A stretch of DNA of 64,000 bases from Henckelia pumila. Its lineage: Eukaryota > Streptophyta > Magnoliopsida > Lamiales > Gesneriaceae. Where the stretch lies: contig NW_027331831.1 in NCBI RefSeq assembly GCF_033568475.1, positions 6,448,001 to 6,512,000 of the forward strand, given 5' to 3'. Each line of letters starts with the position of its first letter. Position 1 is the stretch's first letter. Below, piece after piece: positions 11,942 to 22,808 of the stretch. The notes beneath the pieces are model-generated. The model made no database searches, had not been told where the DNA came from, and saw nothing but the letters and a program-made list of their open reading frames with translations. The position numbers and the translations under genes were made by a program.

Positions 11942-12640
11942 TGATGGTTGCCACAATTTCACATATTTCATCGCTCGAAAATGATAAATTTTTATGTTAT
12001 GTTCATGTTAAGATGTCATTTCAAGTCTCATGATTTTCGTACGATTTTAATTGCATATATTTCATCAAGGAACAAGAAGTGATGTTATGTAATACTGCAT
12101 GAAGTTTATTTTCAAGTTTTTTAAGTTAAGTATCAAGATGTATATGTTTAAGTCCTTTTCATTTTAAAGAATTTTGAAGATCATATTCAAATCTTTTAAG
12201 TTTAAGGTATTTTGATGTCATTATGTTAACGATATGTATGTTTATGCTTGTTGAGTCTTTAATTTAGACTCACTATACTTGAATGTTGCAGCTAGATTAG
12301 CAGCTTTGATTTAAAGGCTTTGGTAGAATGACTGAAGAGTCAAAGAAGCGAATACATTGCATGACACGACAGTTCCGAAGCTTTGATGTTTTTAAAGCAA
12401 GAAGATTTTCATATGTTTATTTATTTTATGTAGTTACATTATTTTATGCACGTTCTTTAAAGATCAGGATTTAATTATTTTCATTTTTAGTATTTTAATG
12501 ATGATTTTTAAGGATTTCAATCTTTAATATTATTAAATGTTTATTTCAGTTTTTGATAGTTTTATGTCGGTTCCTCGAATATTTTAAAGGTATTTTTTGT
12601 ACATAGTTTATTTATTGAAACTCACATTCCCCAATCCTCT

Positions 12641-13889
12641 TAAGATTCTAAACTATTAGTTCTAAATCATTTTGTTAGTAGTAAGTTTTGATAGGTTGGA
12701 TAATTGCTTGATTAATAATGAATCCCTTGTATTGATTTTTGTACTTAGATTGTTAATCGGATGGAATAAAATCACTGTACAACCTTAACTCTTTTTCTGC
12801 CCCTTTTCGCGTGGATAGTTTTTGTCTGTCAGGATTAGACCAACTCATTTACCAAAATAACCCTTATTCAAATAAATAATAAACCAAAGTATTTCTGTAT
12901 TTGCTTTAGTAAACCTAGAAATTTCTTCATTCTTCATCACCGACAAACACAATGGAGAACGACGAGAATTGGTTCGTGATTTCAATAACCAGATCGTGTT
13001 GATTTCCGAGCATAGAATTGAAAATTCATCGTGATTGTATGAGGTAACTTTTCTAAAATCTCCAAGGTTTTGAAAATGGTTTCGACGAGAAGAAATCCGA
13101 TTTATTTTCCTTACGACTTCTCTTGTATCTCATACTTGTTCATTTCCTTCTTAGGTCTTGTATCTGCAAATTCTCACAAAAACATCCCGTGTATGAATTA
13201 GTGTTAATGGCGCACTCAGATTAGTGTTTGAATCAAATGATATTTGAACGTTTGAACACAGATTAAATGGGCAAAAAATACTTACCACTACACGTTGAAG
13301 GAAGCCGCAATGGAATTGTTGGAATGGGTTCACGTCTTCTTCTTCGGATCTCGTGGGGGGCCAATATGAGAGCTACTTCCAGATCTATTTCCTCTTTCCT
13401 TTCGGCAGTGAAGAAGATGGGATGTGAAGTAAAGATTGATTGAGATTGGAGTTGTAAGTGAGAGTATTTTGGTAATCAAATAAAATACATATTAGTCAAT
13501 CTCACTTATAAACCACACACCAAATATAATATTATCTATAAAATCTTTTTTTTATCAATCACTTATCAATCAATTTATTAATCATTTAATTATCTCATTT
13601 TCCTACCAAACGAAACCTAACTAGAGTACATACCATCCTCTGATTTAAAGGAGGAATATCCAATTGTCATCATTTGCGTAAAAGGCGAAGCACCTGTTAG
13701 AAAATGAAATGCTATATTAGAAAATCAAAATAAGGGGATGCTAGTGTCTCCTCATATCACTATGCTCACTTGTTGTTTGTGTTCGGAAGAAAGAATTTGG
13801 ATTTGTGGCAGATTTCAAAATTAAGGCGAAAGAATATACTTGGGCACTACAAAGGATTTCAAAACTCACTCAACTCTGTTTTCAACTAC
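12641..13889. other. gene-free stretch, possible non-autonomous DNA element
   Basis: I see no convincing gene. Two loosely inverted blocks rich in TGATTAATAA-like sequence, one near 12686 and one ending in taccaaacgaaac near 13617, could be termini of a ~930-bp element. The sequence between them has a leader-like patch (about 12950-13030) with a very short ORF. No target duplication was found. Confidence 0.3.
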
Positions 13890-13900
13890 ACAATAGAATC

Positions 13901-14127
13901 TCCCACAAGGAAATGTCCAATTTGGTGGAGTATGTTAATTTTTGGTCAGAGGTCAGAAGTTCAATTCTTCTACCAACACTTTTTTGGATTAGCATGTTAC
14001 ACAAGGCTTGTCTAGCGTGGTTTATATATCTAGCATAATTTGCAGGCTATTGCGTTAGTTCGAGAGTTTACCCAGTGCACATCGAAAAGTAGCAGCTGCG
14101 ATTTCCCACGTCATAAAAAAAAATTAT
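13901..14127 (+). mobile_element. tRNA-derived SINE, family A, full-length copy
   Basis: The head is TTTGGTGGAGTATGTTAATT, followed by a B-box-like AAGTTCAATTCTTC, the shared body and a CGTCAT-A(n) tail. An 11-bp target duplication, acaatagaatc, lies at 13890-13900 and 14128-14138. It is more diverged in the B-box than the copy at 1181-1393. Short overlapping ORFs across it are accidental. Confidence 0.8.
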
Positions 14128-14138
14128 ACAATAGAATC

Positions 14139-14906
14139 GAAAGAAGAATTTAAAATCAAATATACTCAAATTTCTTCTAAATACACAATAGAATATATAT
14201 CTCTTGAAACGAGTCGACCTGACTCACATATCAAAATCGACCCATGAAACTGTTTCGTAAAAATTTGTGTATAAAATAAAATTTATCGGGGCTCGCTGGC
14301 TAGACATAATATAATATAATATCCAAGGGTCAACACAAGCACACAAAATACATGCAAAGCCATATGAAGCATGAGACAAAAAAGCCATTGTGTCAGCACG
14401 TTGAGAAAGAGAGAAGGGAAGCTAAGGAAACCAGAAGATTCCAAACTTTGGTGAGGTGCTACACAACCATTCTCAGTTAATGCTCAACTCTTCTTTTCCT
14501 TCTTCCATCTCGCTACCCAAAACCTCTTAAAGAATGGGGCAAATGTTGTTGCCTAATTTACTCTTCCAATATCAATTATTGTATTGTGAAATTGAAATTA
14601 AGTACTAGACATAGTCAATAATAATAAATAAAAAAAAAGCTTCAGCCTAGATATTGAGAATCTAGCTAATTTCATACTTGTGGGGTAGTTGAAGCTATTA
14701 ATTATAAGATGATTGTGAATATGATGAGGTAATTCAAATAATTATACATTAAATGAAAAATTTTAGTCACCATTCAACCCGTAATGAAAGGGAGAAGAGT
14801 AATCATATAATCACCCACTCGCGCATGGCTTTGGTTGATCGTATGATACAAAGGATTAAAGAAATCATTCATATTTACTCGATAATAAAATCCACACAAA
14901 ATATTA
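14139..14906. other. AT-rich intergenic stretch
   Basis: I see no coding sequence and no clear element. Fragments near 14200-14290 (cttgaaacgagtcgacctgactcac) resemble a decayed end of the GAGACGGTCTCA MITE family. Confidence 0.4.
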
Positions 14907-15067
14907 TGTGAGAAAATCTCACGGGTTGATTTTGTAAGTCAGATATTTAATTTGATTCGATCTACGCAAAAAAACATTATCAAAAATATTACTTTTATTA
15001 TAAATATATATATGAGTCCGATCGATCTTTATCACAAATATAAATCTGCATGATCGTCACAAAAAAA
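14907..15067. mobile_element. degenerate MITE of the GAGACGGTCTCA family
   Basis: The left end, gtgagaaaatctcacggg, and the internal order (gattttgt, then repeated 'attactttta' blocks, then a degraded closing inverted end near catgatcgtcac) match the better preserved copies at 59226-59384 and 59448-59617. It is heavily mutated. Confidence 0.5.
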
Positions 15068-15258
15068 ACTATTGAATGTGGTACATGTTCTCAAAATTTG
15101 TAAATTATTATTTACATAATCGACGAATCCAATATAATAACAATGTTTATTGAAGTCATCCCACTAGATTCTCAACTGAAATAAATGCAGTAAACCTTTC
15201 TTTATCGTCACTTCACTTGATTTATTTCTTTAAATCTCGAGAAAGAATCCCCCTTTAC

Positions 15259-15264
15259 TATATA
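15259..15264 (+). promoter_or_regulatory. probable TATA box of the NHL13-like gene
   Basis: TATATA in the context ccctttactatatacaatc lies 59-64 bases before the ATG. This would give a leader of roughly 30-35 bases containing the CA repeat. The assignment rests on position and sequence only. Confidence 0.4.
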
Positions 15265-15280
15265 CAATCTACAGTCTTAA

Positions 15281-15298
15281 CACACACACACACACACA
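15281..15298 (+). repeat. (CA)9 microsatellite in the leader of the NHL13-like gene
   Basis: An uninterrupted CA run is followed by GAGAGA, in the expected 5' untranslated leader. Length variation here could affect expression; that is inference. Confidence 0.85.
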
Positions 15299-15322
15299 GA
15301 GAGAAACTTGATATTCTTGAAA

Positions 15323-16162
15323 ATGACTGATGACAGAGTTTACTCATCGAACAAGCAAAATGGCACCACAGCAGCCGCCGCCGCAAACCACCGCACTCCC
15401 GCCGCGACGGCCAACAACCCACCTACCCGATTCCCTGCCTCAACCAAAACAACAAACCCCTACAATCCCATGCGCCACCACTACCGCCCCACGCCCACCT
15501 CCCAGAACCGCCGGAAATTCAGCCGCCGCCGCTGCTTCTGCCTCACCTGCTTCTGGGCTACTCTCCTCCTCATCGGAATACTACTCCTGGCGGCCATCGC
15601 CGCCGCAGCTCTCTACGTGCTCTACCACCCCCGCCGTCCCGCTTTCTCCGTCACCTCCGTCAAAATCTCGACCTTCAACCTCACCACCACCCCCTCCGAC
15701 GAGACCACCCACCTCACCACGAGAATGAACCTCACTCTCTCCGCGAGAAACCCAAACAAGAAGGCGATATTCTACTACGACAACCCCATGTCCATCACCG
15801 TACTGTCTCCGTCGGTCATTTTATCAAACGGGTCGTATCCAGACTCCTTCACCAGCTCTCCGGACACCATTTTCATAATCCACTCCACAGTGGAGCTGAA
15901 TTCTCAACTTCTGGATGTCGACTCGGTGAACTCCTTGAAATCAGATCTGAAAAGGAAGAATGGGCTGCCGATCAAGATTGTTATCGATACGATTATGGGC
16001 GTGAAATTGGAAAAACTGAAGATGAAGAAAATCGGGATCAGAGTAAACTGCGACGGGATTAAGGGTTTGATGCCGAAGGGTAAAGAAGCAGCATTAGCCA
16101 ATTCCGCCAATGCGAAGTGTAAGGTTGATCTGAGAATCAAGATCTTGAGATGGGCATTTTAG
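15323..16162 (+). CDS. NHL13: NDR1/HIN1-like protein 13 (LEA_2 family)
   Basis: This intronless gene encodes 279 aa. It starts MTDDRVYSS, the start I recall for Arabidopsis NHL13, so I chose 15323 over an in-frame ATG at 15308. A proline/Ala-rich cytosolic tail is followed by a basic Cys-containing patch (RRRCFCLTC), one membrane helix of about 25 residues (about residues 80-104), then YVLYHPRRPAFSV and the LEA_2 domain with the SARNPNK motif. It ends in KCKVDLRIKILRWAF, matching the family's KCKVDPRFKI end. NHL proteins are plasma-membrane proteins induced in defence, NDR1 being the archetype. The N-terminal coding half is very GC-rich and C-biased compared with the AT-rich flanks. A second, proline-rich frame is a shadow. 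Confidence 0.88.
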   Translation: MTDDRVYSSNKQNGTTAAAAANHRTPAATANNPPTRFPASTKTTNPYNPMRHHYRPTPTSQNRRKFSRRRCFCLTCFWATLLLIGILLLAAIAAAALYVLYHPRRPAFSVTSVKISTFNLTTTPSDETTHLTTRMNLTLSARNPNKKAIFYYDNPMSITVLSPSVILSNGSYPDSFTSSPDTIFIIHSTVELNSQLLDVDSVNSLKSDLKRKNGLPIKIVIDTIMGVKLEKLKMKKIGIRVNCDGIKGLMPKGKEAALANSANAKCKVDLRIKILRWAF

Positions 16163-16617
16163 TGTAATTATGATCGTTACTAATTTCCCATATTTTATTT
16201 TTCTTTGCTATTTTATTTTGATTTTTTTTTTCTCTTTTCATTGTTATTCTGACCAATATATAATTCATATTCATACATTTTCTATAAATAAATTCAATCT
16301 TATTCTCTTCTTTTTTCCCTTTTTTGAAACCGTAGAAATGGATATTTTTTTATCTTAGGAATTCAATGGTTTTTCTGAATTCTGGAACCATTCTGTAAAA
16401 ATAAATTACAAAACAAATTTTTGTAGTGCTTGAAAGAGTTTGTAAAAAGCACTTTTCAATTTTTTTTTTCCATAAAATTTTAAAATTGTGTGAAAGAAAA
16501 GCTGAAGCCTGAAGGTACTTTGTATTCAAAAAGTTTTTGGGATTCTATTATGATTTATGATTAATGAAAGGACAAGGGTCACAATGGGAACACCGAGTGC
16601 ACAATCAAGATATAGAC

Positions 16618-16696
16618 AGACTATTGCGTTAATTCGAGGGTTTATTCAGTGCGCATCGCAGGTAGCTGCTGCAGATTTTCACGTCATAAAAAAAAA
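16618..16696 (+). mobile_element. 5'-truncated SINE, family A
   Basis: Only the last ~80 bp is present: actattgcgttaattcgaggg, then tttattcagtgcgcatcg, ending cacgtcat plus an A-run. It matches the 3' part of the copy at 13901-14127. Confidence 0.6.
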
Positions 16697-17607
16697 GATA
16701 TTGGCATGCGATATATGTATACGTGTTAAAAGATTTTGAAATAATTATGTAAAATAATTTTTTTTTAACGTTATATATTTGTTATGTATTTGAAAATATA
16801 TTATAAGTTTCTCTAAAATTTTCATGAACAAGAAAATGTAGATACTTCATACTAGATATATACTACACAACACATCTAAGGTAGTTGTCCTATGTTTTCT
16901 CTGAACCTTTTCCATGTACAGATGTTATTTTTGTGAGATTTTTTATTAATATTATTATTTTAAGATCAATGTAATAAAATAATAATTTGTGAATCCACCT
17001 ATACGAGTTTTTGGTCATCAGATTCTGGTGTGTATCCAATTGGGATTTTCTTGGACTTTTTTCGTATCGTATGACATTTATTTTTAATTAATATTTTACC
17101 CTTGATTTCTAGTAACGTCTCTCTTTCTATCTATATATATTTTAATCTTGTTCTCACATGATTTGAGTTAATTAATCTTATTAATTTTTTATAATGCTGG
17201 GTATGGGAGTAAACTAACTCCCAAATGGACTGTGTATGCAAATCTCTAGGCAAAACTAGTGATCGTTAATGTAATAATGCTGACACAAACCCTCTATACA
17301 AATGATTTTCATGTGTGTTGAAGGTAAATTTCATACTCCATTTTGTAAAAATAGTAAACAAAGTGCATCGGAGTTGAAAATAAAGTTGAAATTTTCAACT
17401 CTGACATGCTCCTGTAAAAATGGGAGGGACTTTAATAATAATCCTATAATATTGCCTGTACAGAGTGATGTTCAACCAAGGAGACTAGCTACGCAATTAT
17501 TTTTAAGAAATTGTCTCGAATATGACATATAATACTAACTTTAATTAAAAATTTGAACTTAAAAAAGATGGAATTTGACTATTAAGTTAGAGATAAAAAA
17601 ACGGTTT

Positions 17608-17762
17608 AAAATTAGGTGAGGCCTACGCCTCCTAGACCGAGCTTCTGTTTCACGAGACTTGTTCAATGCGGCTCTAAACATGATTTGAAAACTATTGTAT
17701 TAATTCGAAAGTTTATCCAAGTGCGTAAGAGAGTACCGCAGGTTCTCAAGTTGGGAAAAAAT
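17608..17762 (+). mobile_element. old 5'-truncated SINE, family A
   Basis: The order of blocks (ttcacgagacttgttcaatgcggc, attgtattaattcgaaagtttatcc, aagtgcg, ccgcaggttc, then a purine tail) follows the family-A body, but with many mismatches. This is a low-confidence assignment. Confidence 0.4.
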
Positions 17763-17957
17763 ACAAATTAGGCAAGAGGAAGCTTTTTTAAGAGAAACTG
17801 GGCAATTGCATAATTCAAGAACTCGACTACTAAAACTGAACTTCAAAAACAATTAACAGATTCCAAGATATGAAGTTACAAAATTTACACAAACCAGACA
17901 TCCAAATCACATCATAACAACAAGCTGTTGCAAGTTCAAGATAAACAAATTACCTCC

Positions 17958-20125
17958 TTAAATCCATGATCTCCCATCACTCTGACTCAGCTTTCGATGA
18001 GCCGCTGACTTTTGAAGAAACTGAAATTCTTCCATGGATTGTTTTTTAACCCTATTGATTTTTTGCTTTGCCTTGGTCGCCTCCGTCAAGTTCATATAGC
18101 TTCGTCTACTATAGCTGCTGCTGCTGCTATCTTCTGCTCTATCGGAAGTAACAATGTTTCTTGAAATTGGAGTAGCGTGAATGGATGATGAAGCCGAGCT
18201 TTCTTCGTGCCTAAAATCAGAACTTGGGCTGGAAGATGAATGAGCTTGTCCTAACATGGCAGGCGGCTTTGCTGATATTCTTGTGCTGACGTTGTTTTTC
18301 CTTACTTTTACTAAAGTTGGTTCGGCTGATCTTGGATGAATATTTCTTTTGGCGGAATTTATCGAGGTTATGGAAAGTGGAGTTTTGGAAGAAGCATTCA
18401 TGTTTGATTGCTCCATTAACCTGGTTTCCCAAGGTTTTGCTGCCATCCAACGTTCTAGCCAGCTCCAACCCCAGCTATTTCTATCCAGTTGGTTGTTTTT
18501 CATCCGAGAATCAGTGCTTTGGCTCGACTTCTGCTGCTGGAAAAATCAAGAAAATAATCAAAACGCAACACACTTGACCATTCCATATAGGCCTCCATAA
18601 GCAATATATTCATTTGAATTGAAACGAAATTGACACGAAGGAGAGGGTCGACTGCCTCACTCACCCTTATGTGCGGTTTACACTCACCAAAAAGAGGAAA
18701 ACAAAGATTAATCCAAATCTTTTACCTACACAAATCACAATACCTTTTGAGCAAGAGAGTATGCAATTGCCCTCTCTCTCTTGAAAGCTCCCTCTTGCCT
18801 CATTTGTATCTTTGTCTTAATCTCCTCAAGAGTTCCCCTATTTCCACACCATCCATCCTGAAGATTCCAATAATAAATAAAAAACCCAATTAATTGTCAA
18901 CCGAATAAGCTGAGAGGCGAGGGAGGTCCTTCAATACTAAATTGTTTTTTTTTCCCCTGCAAAGTGGGATGAACTCGTCCTCAACAAATGAAAATGTCGA
19001 AAAACTTCGAAGAATGCTGCTACCTCAGCCTGTTTCAAGATATCATCCTTGCTGTGCCGCTCATCTAGCATCTTTTGCACAGCCAATCCCTCAGCTGACA
19101 TACGCACATTACGAGCCCTGATTCGAGCTTGAACTCGAACAAGAGCCTGCATACACCTAAGAGTTACAGCAGCTTGCTTTCGGACCTGTCTGCCACGAAC
19201 TATGGCTTGAAGTCTCACCAATCCTTTCAATGCCCTCAAAGCTCTCCTTGCCTAAAATGTTTTCACTCAACGATAAGAAATCAATTGACTTATTCAAGAC
19301 AGTGACTGACAATCCAGAATAATTTGATGCTTGGAAACTTTATATTAAGAATGATAGTTCGAGAATCTCATCAGTCAACATCATAAAATTATCAAAATGT
19401 CAGCTAAATACGGCAGAATTTTCTTATAAATATAAATCTTGAGCATTTTATAAAGAAAGCTTTAATCTTCAATTCAAACGCACCGGAGGCAAAAAAAAAT
19501 TCAAACTTGCTAAACCAACACCAACTAATAATTGTCAATTCAAATGAAGCATTTTTCAACCCAAAAAAGCCAAAGTTCCCTATAAAATAAGCACGAATCA
19601 CAAAATCTTCATTGAACATCAACTCAAGACATAGAAATAAAACTATGTAAACGAGAAATCTGACCAAAAAGCCACGAAATGCAGTTTGGATTCTAATGGC
19701 AGCCCATTCTTGTTTCACAGCTTTGAAATCTTTAGGAGGAGCCCTCACTACAGCGGCCACTGCGGCAGTGAATGCATCGCTATTATTCTTCAATGACACA
19801 GAATCAAATGAACACTCTGAGCCACCAACAAATCTCCCATTTCTTCTGAAACTTTTCCACGAGGACACACCAAAATCCCCCAAAGAACCCTTCCTCCACA
19901 GCCTCCATTTGCTGCTCTTCTCCCCCAGCTTCTCCTTCAAAACATGAAGCATTAGACAAAAAAGATTATGAACAAGAAATGGGTAGCACCGAATTTGTCT
20001 AAAAACAAGAAAAGTAACCAGGAGAAACGCAGATTCATGCGGGTTCTTGATCTTACATAGTAGTCATCTTTTGCAGGCTTCTTGAGTCCTATCAATGCTT
20101 TAACCCACTTCCCCGAAGCACCCAT
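17958..20125 (-). CDS. IQD6: IQ67-domain protein, IQD6-like
   Basis: Five coding exons join in frame: 20057-20125, 19665-19934, 19024-19251, 18744-18857 and 17958-18536, giving 419 aa. It starts [16 protein letters not shown], the subgroup I IQD start. The IQ67 domain begins with [14 protein letters not shown] at about residue 100. It continues after the family's conserved phase-0 intron with [16 protein letters not shown] and then [15 protein letters not shown], carrying the IQ calmodulin-binding motifs. Further on are [17 protein letters not shown] and [20 protein letters not shown], close to remembered IQD6. IQD proteins bind calmodulin and microtubules and shape cells. Intron 2 uses a GTCAGA donor, which is unusual but keeps GT. 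The C-terminal half is Ser-rich and probably disordered. Assignment to IQD6 rather than a sister is moderate. Confidence 0.88.
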
Positions 20126-20870
20126 TCGAGAAAACCTCAGCAAATAAGCAAAGCTCCGATTCCTGAGAAAAAAATCTAAAAAAAGAGTAGAAGAGAAGAC
20201 AGAAGGTTTGTTGAATTTATCAAAGTGGAGAATGGAAAAAGACGCATAGAGAAAGACAGAAGTTTGAAGGAACTGACAAAGCAACTGTTCAGCCTAAACA
20301 GAATAAAGCACACACATTAATAGAAGACAGATGCATAATTTTATACTATGCAAAAAATCCATTATAAAACTCGATTCGTTTTATATTTATTTTTTATAAA
20401 AAGTAATATTTGTTTTTATAAAATAAAATATTTTTCGTCAATCAAGTCGAATTGGATATTTAACTCACAAAACTGATTCGCGATTCCAAAAACAACATAT
20501 ATGGGTAAAAACTCGTGCAAAAGTGATTGTTTTGTAGTATCCAATTAGGGAATCGGATTTGAAATTCAAAAAAAAGGGGATGGGTTGTATTCCCGCTTGA
20601 GTGGTTTTGTGTTTGGCTCTAATTGCAAAGATGGGACCCAAATAACTGTGTGGATCCTAAAAAAGCACAACCCGTTTAGCAGACAAACAAATCCCTAAAG
20701 TTAGTGCACGAAAATTGTTTTTGTCTATGCATTATATATTTTTAATACATGTCTTCAAAAATCAAAATAAAGAGGTAGCTCATTTTCTAACTAATAAAAT
20801 GCATTCGAAGAGGGAAGGGGATTTGTTTCGATTCAAAATCGATGGTTATAGCTTCATTTCAATCCATCTT
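20126..20870. other. 5' region of the IQD gene and intergenic DNA
   Basis: The minus-strand leader and promoter of the IQD gene should lie in the first ~300 bp. No TATA box is certain. Beyond that the sequence is AT-rich, with a weak resemblance to the GAGACGGTCTCA MITE at about 20340-20500. Confidence 0.4.
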
Positions 20871-21846
20871 GGGGCATCTCCGACCCTTCTCCATATTTCC
20901 AAAAATGTCATTGTCTAAAATTAAGTACAAAAAAACTCTTTTGTATTATTTTTCATTTTTCTTAGTTCATTTCATATATATCTTTCATTTTAATCTTTTT
21001 ATTTAATTTTAATGATTTTTTAGTTTTTTAATGTATTTCAGACTTCCTTATTTTTTCTTATTTATTAATTTATTGTAAACGTTCATTGAAGAAACAAATG
21101 AAATTATGAAAATAATAATTGAATAAGATCGAGACACAAAAAAAAATACATTACATATTGCAATCAAAATGAGCAATAATCACAAGTCATGCACGAGTCT
21201 GGAGCAAACATGTGTTGCATGATATCATGACAACGTTTATTATAATGCATAATACGATTATTGAAAATGAGCGAGATGAGCATATGTTTATCACAAATTA
21301 TCGCGAAGCACTCATCCCAGAAGTTGAAATGGTGCATGGTGAACATATCCGATTCCAAGATTTTCTTGCATTTTCTTGCACGTCATCGTTAAATAAAAGA
21401 TAGGTCGGCTCACTGTGCACTCCGGTCGTTAAATAAAAGATAGGTCGGCTCACTGTGCACTCCGGGATGCTCTTATTGATTATTTGTGAGAGGAATACTC
21501 TAATTTAGAATATTAGTCCGTAGATTGTATGTGTAGTTCATAATTATCTCGATTTATGCGTGTATTAATTGTTGTGTACGGCTTGCAATTTAATGTCAAA
21601 ATAATTACATTATTTTTAAAAAATCGAGTCATATTTAATTTACTTTATTTAATAATACATTACATAATTAATACTTTTCTTATCTTAAATAATTTGGAAT
21701 TAAAAATAAAAAATAGAGATTTTTTTTTTAAAAAATAGAGAATGTGTGTTAAAGAAGATTTTTGAAATAAAGAAATCAATACTCTGTTTTAGAGGATAAA
21801 GAATGGAAAAATGAATTGCATGGTTAAAGATGGTCGAGGATGCCCT
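20871..21846 (+). mobile_element. PIF/Harbinger DNA transposon remnant
   Basis: The terminal inverted repeats match over ~25 bp (left GGGGCATCTCCGACCCTTCT; right end reading inward AGGGCATCCTCGACCATCT). Inside, 21206-21360 encodes a fragment ending in HDIMTTFIIMHNTIIENERD, which is the C-terminal helix region of the plant DDE_Tnp_4 transposase (remembered form DIMTACIILHNMIIEDERD). The rest of the transposase is lost, so the element is a dead internal-deletion copy of about 976 bp. No clean 3-bp target duplication was seen. Confidence 0.65.
21386..21465 (+). repeat. exact 40-bp tandem duplication
   Basis: The unit beginning TCGTTAAATAAAAGATAGG and ending GTGCACTCCGG occurs at 21386-21425 and again at 21426-21465 without mismatch. 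It lies inside the Harbinger remnant just after its transposase fragment, so it is recent relative to the element. Confidence 0.95.
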
Positions 21847-22793
21847 TAGGATATCAAAATGTGAGGAGTGATAACAACTCGATATATAACTAGACAATGA
21901 TGATTCGTTAGTTGTCCGAATTCACGAGACATGTTGTATACTTGAATGAAACGATTTGTTTTGGGTAAGAAATATATGAAAGAATCAGATCTATTTAGAA
22001 TGCATATTATGTTATTTTATATCCATCTTAATTATTATTGTATCTAAATAAACTAAAAAAGATGTGAACTTGAAATCCACTCAAAATAAATTCATCATAG
22101 TATTGAAATACATAGCTTCAGATCCTTCAATGTAACCTTACTGTTCAAATCGTAGTTGAACCTAATCACACCCACACAACTGGATTTCGATTTCAATTTT
22201 ATATTTCACGATAATCGAAGTCATCAAGTATCGTTTCAAGTTAAAGAAAAAATAATAATAAATAGAAAGATAAATAATATAATATGATAAAAAATAATAA
22301 ATATAAAATAATAGTATTTGGTTTATTTGATTGATAAATGATAGCTTGTTTGTTTTGATTGATAAAATTTTAAATAAGATGATAGATTAACATTTTGTAT
22401 TTTTAAAAATTAATAAAATTTGAATAATATTATTTATGAAGAGAAATATAGTAATTTAAATTTAATAATTTGATTGATGTGAAATAAATAATAAATGATT
22501 TGGTTGATGTAAAATTAATATTTAGTAAATGATCACTTGGAAAGTTCTCGTGGCCGTGAAACCTAAGCTTTGTACTGTAAGTTTGAGTGCGACCGAATTG
22601 AAAATTTATGGGTATACATATATTTTGTAAAAAGTCAAAAATAAAAATAAAAATTTGAAACGAAAAAAGTCAAATTTGTGAGAACCATTATTTTGAAACT
22701 TATTAGTTATCTGTTATTTTTCCTCAACTTAAATTATATTATAAGGTGCCAAGGTCCAAACCATGAGTCATGACCTGAGTACTTGTAGATAAG
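21847..22793. other. AT-rich intergenic stretch
   Basis: I see no gene. Runs of gattgataaatgat-type sequence at about 22318-22540 suggest a decayed MITE without definable ends. Confidence 0.4.
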
Positions 22794-22808
22794 AATATTT
22801 TCGATGTC

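Larger units (their letters stand above)
4406..12640 (+). mobile_element. older LTR-like remnant hosting nested insertions (approximate ends)
   Basis: Setting aside the two younger insertions, the flanks read as one sequence: TGTAAAACCC at 4406, leader-like sequence near 4600, a 'catctgtgcagggctagtgag' type block near 6400, and 'gagtctttaatttagactcactatacttgaatgttgcag' at about 12250-12291. That succession resembles long LTRs of Ty3/gypsy elements in eudicots. About 2.5 kb would remain once the insertions are ignored, which fits a solo LTR. The 3' end and a target duplication were not found, so the right boundary is a guess. A decayed non-coding transcript region is the alternative. Confidence 0.35.
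16163..17957. other. intergenic stretch with SINE fragments only
   Basis: This holds the 3' flank of the NHL13-like gene and AT-rich DNA. Two truncated family-A SINE pieces are listed separately. Short plus-strand ORFs near 16170, 16557 and 17302 have no recognisable domain and unlikely composition. Confidence 0.5.

Noticed and set aside
13770-14038. Two overlapping plus-strand ORFs of about 80 aa
   Set aside because: They run through a SINE copy and its target duplication, so they are accidental.
15330-15728. 132-aa proline-rich ORF overlapping the NHL13-like gene
   Set aside because: It is an alternative frame of the GC-rich N-terminal coding part, a composition shadow.
21386-21465. CRISPR-like repeat pair
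   Set aside because: There are only two abutting 40-bp copies with no spacers, in a eukaryotic genome; it is a plain tandem duplication.
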